Shown here piece by piece: positions 1 to 6,975 of a stretch of DNA of 37,975 nt. A model generated the notes under the pieces. That model searched no databases. It was given only the letters and a program-made list of their open reading frames with translations, and was not told the origin of the DNA. This DNA comes from an uncultured Prevotellaceae bacterium (GTDB lineage: Bacteria; Bacteroidota; Bacteroidia; Bacteroidales; Bacteroidaceae). Both the position numbers and the translations under genes were made by a program. The stretch is from contig CACXSA010000019.1 in NCBI GenBank assembly GCA_902770195.1, forward strand, positions 1 through 37,975, given 5' to 3'. Numbering within the stretch: the first letter of the stretch is position 1; each line of letters starts with the position of its first letter.

Positions 1-86
1 GCTATTCCTTTATGTCGTTTGTACTTTTATCTGTCCATTGGCGTATCTGTTTTGATGTTACACATTAATATTATATATGGTTTCAA

Positions 87-395
87 TTATCCAAATGCCA
101 AGGGCTGCGACACTTCAAAGCGAAGGCCAAGGGCGCTGAGGATTCTGAGGAACATACCTGCACCAGGCTCCACGCTGCCATTCTCTATGCGAGAGATATA
201 CGACTTATTGGTTCCCACACGCTGAGCCAATTCCTGTTGGGTGACCTTCTCGCGCTTACGAGCATCACTGATAATCCGCCCCACGCAATAGGCATAAGCC
301 TCCTTACGGAATGCCTCGCGCTCTGGTGTTCCCACCTTTCCGTAGCGTTCGTCCATCATAGCGTCAACGCTCATTATGTCATTTCTTTCCTGCAT
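87..395 (-). CDS. HigA-like XRE-family antitoxin
   Basis: A 102-residue cytoplasmic protein with a helix-turn-helix of the XRE (lambda Cro/cI-like) type at about residues 50-90: QQELAQRVG is the first helix, and TNKSYISRIENG is the turn plus recognition helix. In HigBA-type modules such a protein neutralises the toxin and represses its own operon. Its start lies inside the end of the toxin gene (overlap of 17 bases, 379-395). Toxin first and antitoxin second is the HigBA order. An N-terminal extension of about 40 residues before the HTH is usual for this family. It is probably transcribed from the promoter in front of the toxin. That the two proteins pair is inferred from order and overlap. 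Confidence 0.88.
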   Translation of the reverse strand: MQERNDIMSVDAMMDERYGKVGTPEREAFRKEAYAYCVGRIISDARKREKVTQQELAQRVGTNKSYISRIENGSVEPGAGMFLRILSALGLRFEVSQPLAFG

Positions 396-714
396 AGTAT
401 TCCTTTTTTATTTGTATTGCCTTGTTAATCTCGCTCTGCGGTGTCTTCTGCGTCTTCTTCTGGAATCCGTTGAAGAGCATTACCACATTTCCATCGTCGA
501 AGATGAAGAACACACGGAAGATGTTACCGCCATGTTCGGCACGGAGTTCAAAAATCTCGTCGCGCAGGTATTTGACGAACTTGGCATTGACTCGTTCCTG
601 TGTTTTCAACATATCAATAACGTAGAACACTTTCCGGGTTTCGGCTTCAGTCAGTGAACTGATGAAGTCTCTGAAGTAGTTCTTGTACGCTGATATGGTT
701 CTTTCGGCTTTCAT
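379..714 (-). CDS. HigB-like toxin (RelE/ParE superfamily, Gp49-like)
   Basis: A 111-residue protein matching the phage Gp49-like / HigB family (PF05973-type). Visible hallmarks are the central LRDEIFELRAEHGGNIFRVF block, the strand NVVMLFNGF, and the ending QKKTQKTPQSEINKA followed by KKEYY. Family members are small ribonucleases that usually cut mRNA on the ribosome. The frame stays open upstream to 954, but the family-typical start is the ATG at 714, placed just behind a good -7 promoter element. The gene overlaps the antitoxin by 17 bases and forms a two-gene module with it. RNase activity is inferred from the family. Confidence 0.88.
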   Translation of the reverse strand: MKAERTISAYKNYFRDFISSLTEAETRKVFYVIDMLKTQERVNAKFVKYLRDEIFELRAEHGGNIFRVFFIFDDGNVVMLFNGFQKKTQKTPQSEINKAIQIKKEYYAGKK

Positions 715-719
715 GGCTG

Positions 720-750
720 CAAAATTACAAAAAGTTTTCAAATCAAGCAA
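720..750 (-). promoter_or_regulatory. Promoter of the toxin-antitoxin pair, probably leaderless
   Basis: On the minus strand the -7 element TAATTTTG (720-727) has a TTG (748-750) 20 bases upstream, matching the Bacteroidetes TTG/TAnnTTTG pattern. Only five bases separate the -7 element from the toxin ATG at 714, so transcription would start at or beside the start codon. Confidence 0.6.
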
Positions 751-779
751 CTTTAAAGGCTGAAAAGTGAAAAATTCCG

Positions 780-1010
780 CAAAACTGGAACAGAGGTACC
801 AGTCCCCTGTTCCGTGTTTATGAGAACGTGCTGCTTGTGGACACATTGGGTAACTATCATGAACTGAAAGAGTATATGGGCAAAGGATATGTGATGCTAC
901 ACTTCTGGGAGAACTGGCATCGCAACCAAATTGTTCTTGAGACATTAAACCCAAATCGGTCTTTAGACTGATTTGGGTTAAAGGAGCTGCGCCGTCTGGC
1001 AGACAACTAA
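780..1010 (+). pseudogene. Remnant of a thioredoxin-like (TlpA/AhpC-TSA) gene
   Basis: The plus strand is open from about 780 and reads FRVYENVLLVDTLGNYHEL, then KEYMGKGYVMLHFWENWH. This resembles the strand and active-site region of secreted thioredoxin-like proteins, where GKYVLVDFWASWCGPC is usual; here ASWC has become ENWH, so the redox cysteines are gone. A stop follows at 969-971, and the same frame then reads LKELRRLADN to a stop at 1008-1010. A 14-bp hairpin (948-979) interrupts the frame at the stop. I see no start codon or signal peptide. It is best read as a decayed fragment; the family call rests on one short block. Confidence 0.45.
948..979. repeat. Long perfect hairpin inside the thioredoxin-like remnant
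   Basis: AACCCAAATC (948-957) pairs with GATTTGGGTT (970-979), and GGTC pairs inside with GACT (one G-T pair), leaving a TTTA loop. The stem is 14 bp. Neither side has a clear T-tract, so it is not a textbook terminator. It could be a small inserted palindrome, or a terminator shared by convergent transcription. Confidence 0.6.
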
Positions 1011-1032
1011 TTAGCCTCTTATCAAGCTCTTG

Positions 1033-2331
1033 CTATTTAAACATCTTCAGCCATGTAGTGATGATTTCAAGGGCTTCTGGCGCAAAAGTTTCTTCGATAT
1101 CCTTATATTCGCTCGGATCGCCTGTGTTGCAGTGCTGGAACATGTGATTGAGTCCTTCTATGGCTTTGATTTCTTTCTGACCAGCCAACCTGTCCATAAG
1201 AGCATTCAAGTTTTCTTCGCTGTTCACTTGACGGTCTTTTGTTCCGTTCAGCGCCAGCACAGGACAGGTTATTTTTCCCAGACGGTCGGTCAAGTCCAGT
1301 GCAAGGAAATAGCGCATATAGGGTGTACTGCTCTGTACTTTTGCTATTTGTAGGTTTTTCTCCAGTTCTGTAGGTAGGCTGTGGTTGGTCGTTTCAGGAT
1401 TCCTGCCAGCTTTCAGATCGTCGAACAGGCTTTCGAGTGCCGTACAATAGCGGTCTATCACATCTCGCGAATATCCAGTCTTTTGAAGTGTCCATCGGTT
1501 TTGTTCCAACAGTGTTTTCTCAAACGAAACGACACCTCCAGCCAGACTCACCACGAAGTCCACTTTACCCTCGGCTGCCAACATCAGTCCGATGGTGCCC
1601 CCTTCGCTATGCCCAAGTATGCCCACACGGTTAAACTGTTTACGCAAGAGTTCCACTCCTGCCAAAGCATCGTTTTTGAGGTCTTCTGTGGTGACATTCA
1701 CGAGGTCGCCCTTTGATTCGCCGAAGCCACGGTCGTCATAACGAAGCGTAGCGAAGCCCTGCCGCGCCAGAGCGTCAGCAATCACAGCAAACGGCTTGTG
1801 TTCAAAGACTTCCTCATCCCTGTTTTGCAGGCCGCTGCCTGTCACCATCAACAGTACCGGGGTTTGACTGGAAACATTTTCTGGTGTGACCAGCGTACCT
1901 TGCAATACGGCATCGCCATTTCTGAAATTCACCTCTTGCGCTTGATACGGATAGGGAGGCGTTGGGGTCTGCGGACGGTTACGTTTCACTGAGCCTGGTT
2001 TGAGAGTCAGCGGGAACGACTGCCCATGTTGTTTGAACGTACCCATAACGGAATCGCCTATATTGACACCCTCATAATTGGCATTGATAGACGGAACGGC
2101 GACTTTGATGCCCATTGCCGTGCGTTCCAACTGGGCAGGAATACCCTTTGCGCCTTGGTCAGGCGAGTCTATCGTACATTTCTCACCATCAAAATGGAAC
2201 ACAAGTGGAATTTCATTTCCATACACACTCAGCTTTCCCGTCCAATCGCCTTTTATGTCACAGACTTGTGCTTTTGTTACGATAGCTATGAAGCCAATCA
2301 ATAAAAATAGAATGATAAATCTTGTCTTCAT
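1033..2331 (-). CDS. Secreted alpha/beta hydrolase
   Basis: A 432-residue protein with an N-terminal signal peptide (MKTRFIILFLLIGFIAIV, then AQ). A beta-rich N-terminal domain (about 22-110) is followed by an alpha/beta-hydrolase fold (about 125-432). The nucleophile elbow GHSEGG puts the catalytic Ser at 242; the likely acid is Asp366 (GTKDRQ) and the His is His396 (LNHMF). The oxyanion region VTGSGLQNRDE and the RYDDRGFGES loop are typical of Bacteroidetes acyl-peptidase/esterase-like hydrolases. The substrate is unknown. Its ATG overlaps the stop of the regulator gene by four bases (ATGA), so the two are probably translationally coupled. It is the last gene of a three-gene operon. Confidence 0.85.
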   Translation of the reverse strand: MKTRFIILFLLIGFIAIVTKAQVCDIKGDWTGKLSVYGNEIPLVFHFDGEKCTIDSPDQGAKGIPAQLERTAMGIKVAVPSINANYEGVNIGDSVMGTFKQHGQSFPLTLKPGSVKRNRPQTPTPPYPYQAQEVNFRNGDAVLQGTLVTPENVSSQTPVLLMVTGSGLQNRDEEVFEHKPFAVIADALARQGFATLRYDDRGFGESKGDLVNVTTEDLKNDALAGVELLRKQFNRVGILGHSEGGTIGLMLAAEGKVDFVVSLAGGVVSFEKTLLEQNRWTLQKTGYSRDVIDRYCTALESLFDDLKAGRNPETTNHSLPTELEKNLQIAKVQSSTPYMRYFLALDLTDRLGKITCPVLALNGTKDRQVNSEENLNALMDRLAGQKEIKAIEGLNHMFQHCNTGDPSEYKDIEETFAPEALEIITTWLKMFK

Positions 2332-2621
2332 GTCTTTTTTACATTAAGATAACCTTTCAGAGCTTTAACATATTCCTCAAAGGCTTTCAGTCCTGTAGGT
2401 GTGATACGGCAGAGGGTACAGGGTTTCTTGCCCTTAAAAGTCTTCTCCACCTCAATGTAGCCCGCTGCCGAGAGTTTGTCTATCTGCACACTCAGGTTGC
2501 CCGCCGTGGCTCCCGTCTGCTCCTTGATGTACGGGAACTCAGCTTCTTCAGTGTTGATGAGCAGCGACATCACGGCTAGACGCAACTCGGAGTGAAGCAG
2601 GGGGTCTAATGGCTTGAACAT
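2328..2621 (-). CDS. Winged-helix transcriptional regulator (ArsR/MarR-like)
   Basis: A 97-residue protein made almost entirely of a winged-helix domain. SELRLAVMSLL begins the first helix, TGATAGNLSVQIDKL is the recognition helix region, and AGYIEVEKTFKGKKPCTLCRITPTGLKAFEEY is the wing and last helix, as in the HTH_34-type family. A good ribosome binding site (AGGAGGT, then six bases, then ATG) supports this start. It lies between a membrane protein gene (12 bases upstream) and the hydrolase (4-base overlap). This family commonly pairs with membrane proteins in Bacteroidetes, and a role in regulating its own operon is inferred. The two cysteines in the wing (PCTLC) could sense redox state or metal, but this is speculative. 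Confidence 0.85.
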   Translation of the reverse strand: MFKPLDPLLHSELRLAVMSLLINTEEAEFPYIKEQTGATAGNLSVQIDKLSAAGYIEVEKTFKGKKPCTLCRITPTGLKAFEEYVKALKGYLNVKKT

Positions 2622-2633
2622 GTTCGTACCTCC

Positions 2634-3260
2634 TTATTTCTGGTTTTGCAAGAGAATCGTTATGCCTGGCACAATCAGACCAATCAAGGCCACAATAGCC
2701 ATCACATAGAGTTGTGTATGACCAGAGAAATGCAAAGCACCGAAAAATCCGCCGATACCCGCGATAAGACCGCATACCTGAATGATGCGGTTTCGGATGA
2801 CAAGTCCCATGATGGTCGTACCCATCCCAAAACACAAGGAGATGACGCTTGTAATGCAGCCAAATGCATACACTTTGGGCAAAATCAGTTCCATTGGTAA
2901 CACACCGCAACCGATAAAACCGAATATCATGCCTATACCACAGCAGAATATGCCAAATGTTGACCACACATAACTGACGATTTTCCCCACAAAGGTTGTA
3001 GGTACGCTCTCCCTTCGCTTGTCAATCATCCAATTGCCTGCATATCCTATCAACCATAATACAGCCCAAAGCATATTCCACACTGGCCCACCATGATTCT
3101 TCCACAGGTATGCGATAAAAAGCGAAAACACGACAACACAGCCTCCCCACCAGATAAGCGGCAGAGCCGAATTCTTGTTGATGGTTCGCTGACTGCGTTC
3201 TATTGATTCTCTAATAATCTCTAGACTGCGCTCGGCTGTCAGATTACTTTTTTCTTCCAT
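2634..3260 (-). CDS. Six-helix inner-membrane protein of unknown function
   Basis: A 208-residue protein. A charged cytoplasmic N-terminus (residues 1-33, with SLEIIRESIERSQRTI as an amphipathic helix) is followed by about six hydrophobic segments near residues 35-52, 60-76, 95-118, 128-150, 157-176 and 180-203. There is no signal peptide and no enzyme motif. It is the first gene of the operon with the winged-helix regulator. I do not recognise a named family beyond the frequent Bacteroidetes pairing of such a membrane protein with a small winged-helix regulator. It may be a membrane partner or target of that regulator, but nothing in the sequence proves this. Confidence 0.75.
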   Translation of the reverse strand: MEEKSNLTAERSLEIIRESIERSQRTINKNSALPLIWWGGCVVVFSLFIAYLWKNHGGPVWNMLWAVLWLIGYAGNWMIDKRRESVPTTFVGKIVSYVWSTFGIFCCGIGMIFGFIGCGVLPMELILPKVYAFGCITSVISLCFGMGTTIMGLVIRNRIIQVCGLIAGIGGFFGALHFSGHTQLYVMAIVALIGLIVPGITILLQNQK

Positions 3261-3366
3261 TGTTGTTTCATTTTAAAGTTGTTCTACATTTGCTTTACTA
3301 CTCTCTAGCCTCGTCCGTGCTCCTGCAGAAAACACGTCTTTGGCCTATTGTGTCCGGTTCACGGTG

Positions 3367-3398
3367 CAAAGATAAAGAAGTTTATAATATAAACCAAA
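3367..3398 (-). promoter_or_regulatory. Promoter of the membrane protein-regulator-hydrolase operon
   Basis: The minus-strand -7 element TATCTTTG (3367-3374) has TTTG (3395-3398) 20 bases upstream. The implied 5' leader is about 100 bases; I see no strong structure in it. Confidence 0.7.
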
Positions 3399-3622
3399 TT
3401 ATTTCGCAAATATTTTTTCGTTAAGGCACAAATTTAACATTTCATTAAAGATTTCACCCCTGTAACACTATCTTTACAGTAACGAACTCAAATAACTCCA
3501 ACGGAACTCTAAGAAGGCTCATAAAGAAAGCATGTTTAGGGCATTAGCAACATTACCTCTGCCCCAATTCACCTAAGTATTAACGCCTGTCTTTGTTCGT
3601 TTAATGTACGTCTGATATCCGT

Positions 3623-3651
3623 TTGTTGTCCGTTATGTGATCGGACAACAA
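3623..3651. repeat. Inverted repeat at the head of the 11-bp array
   Basis: TTGTTGTCCG (3623-3632) and CGGACAACAA (3642-3651) form a 10-bp stem around a 9-base loop. The right arm is the first unit of the tandem array that follows, so one unit is present in reverse orientation. Confidence 0.75.
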
Positions 3652-3695
3652 TCGGACAACAATCGAACAACAATCGGACAACAATCGGACAACAA
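3641..3695. repeat. Five tandem 11-bp repeats (TCGGACAACAA)
   Basis: Units start at 3641, 3652, 3663, 3674 and 3685. Four are identical and the third has one G-to-A change (TCGAACAACAA). The period is close to one helical turn, so a protein bound to each unit would lie on one face of the DNA. There are no spacers, so this is not a CRISPR array. It may be a variable-number tandem repeat or an array of binding sites. Confidence 0.9.
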
Positions 3696-3790
3696 GTATG
3701 GATGGAGTAAGGAAAGGACTAGGATGGAGTGTAGGAGAACATGAGTTGAATAGGAGAGTAATTAGAGAGTTATTGGAGAGTTATTGGATG
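3696..3790 (+). repeat. Purine-rich low-complexity tract
   Basis: The top strand is strongly purine-biased, with recurring GGATGGAGT, AGGAGA and TTATTGGA words. It ends with an exact tandem duplication of GAGAGTTATTG (3765-3775 and 3776-3786), again with an 11-bp period. No gene is supported here. Confidence 0.65.
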
Positions 3791-3856
3791 ATGACAATTA
3801 ACCTGTTCGTCAGTCTTCTTAATAATACACAAAGACATAACCAATTAGAATTGAAC

Positions 3857-4143
3857 ATGATGAAGAAAGGTTTTTGGGTGATTCTCCTTGCACTCTGTAT
3901 GACCATTTCGGTGTAGGCACAAGTGATTGATGAAGGCAGTTTGAAGAAAGCAACAGGCTGGGTAAACGACCTACAGCTGATAGAACATATTTCACCAACA
4001 GCGGACGCGACTGGCGCACCATGTATCGAGCCTATGTCCAGCAGTTCTTTGACCAAGATCCGCTCGGCATCCCGAAGGGTGACGCTTGCCTTAGCAAGAA
4101 AGCGGCTTCGCCGATTAGAAGGCTAAAAAGAAGTAACCGATAG
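3857..4143 (+). pseudogene. Decayed gene for a secreted protein
   Basis: An ATG at 3857 (or 3860) opens a typical signal peptide (MKKGFWVILLALCMTISV), but a TAG at 3914-3916 stops it immediately before the expected AQ cleavage residues. After the stop the frame continues (AQVIDEGSLKKATGWVNDL). A shift near 3990 leads into a second open stretch (GRDWRTMYRAYVQQFFDQD) ending at 4141-4143. One nonsense mutation plus one frameshift and the short length indicate a dead gene. I do not recognise the family. Confidence 0.55.
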
Positions 4144-4176
4144 CAAAAAAACGACTCTAACCCATGAACCAATAAG

Positions 4177-4212
4177 GACTGATGACAAATAACGATGTTA
4201 TCAGTCTTTTTT
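4177..4212 (+). terminator. Rho-independent terminator or leader attenuator
   Basis: GACTGATGACA (4177-4187) pairs with TGTTATCAGTC (4196-4206), an 11-bp stem with one G-T pair and an 8-base loop, followed by six T. It ends 21 bases before the ATG of the glycosidase at 4234. I see no -7/-33 promoter between it and that gene, so it may end the decayed gene or act as an attenuator in the glycosidase leader. Confidence 0.75.
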
Positions 4213-4233
4213 ATATAATAAAACTACTTAAAA

Positions 4234-6906
4234 ATGAAGAAAATTACAGTCATTGCTGTTATCGCCCTATTAGCCATTACGGCTATGGCGCAACGAATTA
4301 GTATCCAGACAGGAAAGAAAGCATCTGCACGTGAGCAATATGCTGCAGAATACCTGCAGAAGAAGTTAACCGAGATGGGCTATACCGTCAATCCCAAGAA
4401 AGCAGACTGCAAGATTATGCTTTCGAACGCAAACAGCGGAACAGCAGAAGGTTATACGATAGCCAAGAATAAGAAGGGTATCACGGTGACGGGCAATGAC
4501 GCCACGGGTGTCATTTACGGTTGTGTGGAACTGGCAGAGCGCATCAAGCAGGCCGGCGGTCTTGAAAAGTTTGTTGCGATGTCATCGCAACAAGCCATAC
4601 AAGAGAGTCCAGGAATGGTAATGCGAGGCACCTGTATCGGACTGCAGAAGACGGTGTATCTGCCGGGGCATGGTGTCTATGAATACCCTTACACCCCCGA
4701 GAACTTCCCTTGGTTCTACGACAAGGCTGAATGGGTGAAATACCTCGACATGATGGTGGAGAACAAATACAACTCGCTATACCTGTGGAACGGGCATCCC
4801 TTTGCCTCGCTGGTGAAATTGAAGGAATACCCCTTCGCTCTGGAGGTAGATGAGGAGACGTTCAAGAAAAACGAAGAAATCTTCTCGTTCCTCACCCACG
4901 AGGCCGACAAACGCGGCATCTGGGTGATTCAGATGTTCTATAACATCATCCTAAGCAAGCCCTTTGCCGATCATTACGGACTGAAGACACAGGATCGCCA
5001 CCGTCCCATCACGCCATTGATTAGTGACTATACCCGAAAGAGCATCGCTGCCTTCATCGAGAACTATCCTAACGTCGGTCTTTTGGTATGTCTGGGTGAA
5101 GCCATGGCAACCATTGAGGATGATGTGAAGTGGATGAAGGAAACGATAATCCCCGGCATCAAGGATGGACTGAAGGCCAGCAGCAGAAAGGATATTCCTC
5201 CTGTGGTGTTGCGCTCGCACGATACCGACGGGCCATTGGTTCTCAAAGAGTCGTTGCCCCTCTACCCCAACATCTACACGATGTCGAAATATACCGGTGA
5301 GTCGCTGACCACCTACACACCTGGAGGACCTTGGGGTGAGACCCATCGCCAACTGGCTGCTGCCGCTCCCGTGCATATCGATAATGTACATATCCTGGCC
5401 AATCTGGAACCTTGGCGCTGGTCATCACCCGCCTTCATCCAGAAGACCGTTCAGGCCATGCACCGTGTGCACCAATCGAAGGGATTGCACCTCTATCCGC
5501 AGGCCTCCTACTGGGACTGGCCCTATACCGCAGATAAACTCCCCAACGGAGAACGCCTGAAGCAGTTGGATCGCGACTGGATGTGGTATCAGGCATGGGG
5601 ACGATACAGTTGGAACGACCAGCGAGGATTGGACAAGACCTTCTGGAAAAAGACTTTGGCAGACTACTACGGCATCGATACCATTGCTGCCGGTCATGTG
5701 CTCAACGCCTACGACGAGGCGGGCGAGATAGCACCGAAACTTCTGCGCCGCTTCGGTATTACGGAGGGCAACCGTCAGACATTGCTGCTGGGCATGACGA
5801 TGGGTGAGTTGGTAAATCCATACAAATACACCATCTACCCCGGTTTCTACGAGAGTTGCGGTCCTGAGGGCGAGAAGCTCATTGAATACATCGAGAAGGA
5901 ACACAAGGGACAGCCACACGTGGGTGAACTACCTTTCGACATCGTTGACCAGTGTGTGAACCACGGCGACCGCGCCCTTGTCGAGATGGGAGCTGCCAAA
6001 GCAACCCCCACCCGCCATGCCGACGAATACCAGCGTGTGTGGAACGACATGCTGTGCTACGCCTCTTTTGCCAAGGCTTTCCAGCTAAAAGTACGGGCAG
6101 CTGCCGAGGTATTACGCTATAAGTGGACACAGGACATCAGTCACCTGGAAACAGCTGTCATCTGGTTGGAACAGAGCCTCAGCATCTGGTACGACCTGAG
6201 TCGTATGACGGACGACTGGTATCTCTATGCCAATTCCATGCAGACAGCCCAACGCCGTATTCCTGTTGGCGGTGACGGCGGCAAGATGAAGACGTGGAGC
6301 GAGCTGGCTGTGGTCTATCAGGCAGAACTGGATGCCTTCAAGGAGAACATCGAGAAGCTAAAGAACCCTGCTCCAGCCTCCGCCATCAAGATACAGCCCG
6401 CCCAGCCTGCCCAGATCACCATCCACTCACCGCTCAACGCTCACCTCTTGCCCCTGAAGAAAGGTGCCATCCTGTTCGAGAAGCGTCCCGACACACCCGT
6501 TGACTCGCTGGCTCCCGAACTGGCAGGTCTGCAGGCACTGGTATTGAACCGTGACACAACCCGCATCGTGGGCACTACCATCGAGTATGAGAGCGACAAG
6601 CCCGTGAAACTGCTCGTGGGTCTCTTCAAGGACGACGACAAGAAGTTTGCCAAAGCCCCGAAGTTGGAGATTGACGCTACGGGTAATGAATACGGACAGG
6701 CAGAGCCCATCCTGACCAATGCCATCAGCATCGTGCAGATGCCCAAGGTGAATATCCACCAGTATTCGCTGCCTGCAGGTCGCAACACCATCCGCCTGCC
6801 CAAAGGCATTCTAATGGTAGCAGGTTTCACCCAGAGCGACATCAAGCCACGCGACTGTGGACTCAATGGTCCGTCGGGCGAGGTAGATTGGCTCTTTCAG
6901 AAATAA
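4234..6906 (+). CDS. Secreted glycoside hydrolase with GH67N-like N-terminus
   Basis: An 890-residue protein with a clean signal peptide (residues 1-19, cleavage after AMA). Residues about 20-125 resemble the alpha-glucuronidase N-terminal fold (EYAAEYLQKKL and the GVIYGCVELAERI helix). Residues about 130-480 look like a TIM barrel with conserved acids: Glu289 in LVCLGEAMATI, and Asp330 and Asp332 in RSHDTDGP. A helical region follows (about 490-710), then a C-terminal beta domain. The annotation is 'alpha-glucuronidase-like'; the substrate cannot be read from the sequence, though sugar acids in hemicellulose or pectin are plausible. It is the first of three collinear glycosidase genes. No SusC/SusD pair lies nearby. 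Confidence 0.75.
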   Translation: MKKITVIAVIALLAITAMAQRISIQTGKKASAREQYAAEYLQKKLTEMGYTVNPKKADCKIMLSNANSGTAEGYTIAKNKKGITVTGNDATGVIYGCVELAERIKQAGGLEKFVAMSSQQAIQESPGMVMRGTCIGLQKTVYLPGHGVYEYPYTPENFPWFYDKAEWVKYLDMMVENKYNSLYLWNGHPFASLVKLKEYPFALEVDEETFKKNEEIFSFLTHEADKRGIWVIQMFYNIILSKPFADHYGLKTQDRHRPITPLISDYTRKSIAAFIENYPNVGLLVCLGEAMATIEDDVKWMKETIIPGIKDGLKASSRKDIPPVVLRSHDTDGPLVLKESLPLYPNIYTMSKYTGESLTTYTPGGPWGETHRQLAAAAPVHIDNVHILANLEPWRWSSPAFIQKTVQAMHRVHQSKGLHLYPQASYWDWPYTADKLPNGERLKQLDRDWMWYQAWGRYSWNDQRGLDKTFWKKTLADYYGIDTIAAGHVLNAYDEAGEIAPKLLRRFGITEGNRQTLLLGMTMGELVNPYKYTIYPGFYESCGPEGEKLIEYIEKEHKGQPHVGELPFDIVDQCVNHGDRALVEMGAAKATPTRHADEYQRVWNDMLCYASFAKAFQLKVRAAAEVLRYKWTQDISHLETAVIWLEQSLSIWYDLSRMTDDWYLYANSMQTAQRRIPVGGDGGKMKTWSELAVVYQAELDAFKENIEKLKNPAPASAIKIQPAQPAQITIHSPLNAHLLPLKKGAILFEKRPDTPVDSLAPELAGLQALVLNRDTTRIVGTTIEYESDKPVKLLVGLFKDDDKKFAKAPKLEIDATGNEYGQAEPILTNAISIVQMPKVNIHQYSLPAGRNTIRLPKGILMVAGFTQSDIKPRDCGLNGPSGEVDWLFQK

Positions 6907-6972
6907 TTCATAATTCAGACTCGACCTTGGTCGCTTCGTACCTTTAGGTCGAAGAATGCATAATTCATAATT
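6903..6972. repeat. Direct repeats flanking two-hairpin element copy A
   Basis: ATAATTCATAATT occurs at 6903-6915 and again at 6960-6972, 57 bases apart, on either side of the two-hairpin element. The whole gap between the two glycosidase genes consists of these repeats plus the element. Confidence 0.75.
6921..6957 (+). repeat. Two-hairpin repeat element, copy A (37 bp)
   Basis: Hairpin 1 is CGACC-TT-GGTCG. Hairpin 2 is CTTCG(T)ACC-TTTA-GGTCGAAG, with one bulged T. Closely similar copies are at 17355-17392 and 36662-36700. This copy lies between the first and second glycosidase genes, in the direction of transcription. It is not followed by a T-tract. Confidence 0.88.
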
Positions 6973-6975
6973 ACG

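Noticed and set aside
3641-3695. Tandem repeats as a CRISPR array
   Set aside because: The units are 11 bp, directly abutting, with no spacers and no cas genes.
6441-6866. Open frames on the minus strand inside the GH67N-like gene
   Set aside because: They are explained by the codon bias of the real gene and show no recognisable domain.
6921-6957. Two-hairpin element as a rho-independent terminator
   Set aside because: There is no T-tract after either hairpin, one copy lies inside a coding region, and one is antisense to its neighbours.
6903-6972. Insertion sequence or MITE carrying its own transposase
   Set aside because: No transposase gene and no terminal inverted repeats typical of IS ends are present; only short direct repeats around hairpins are seen.
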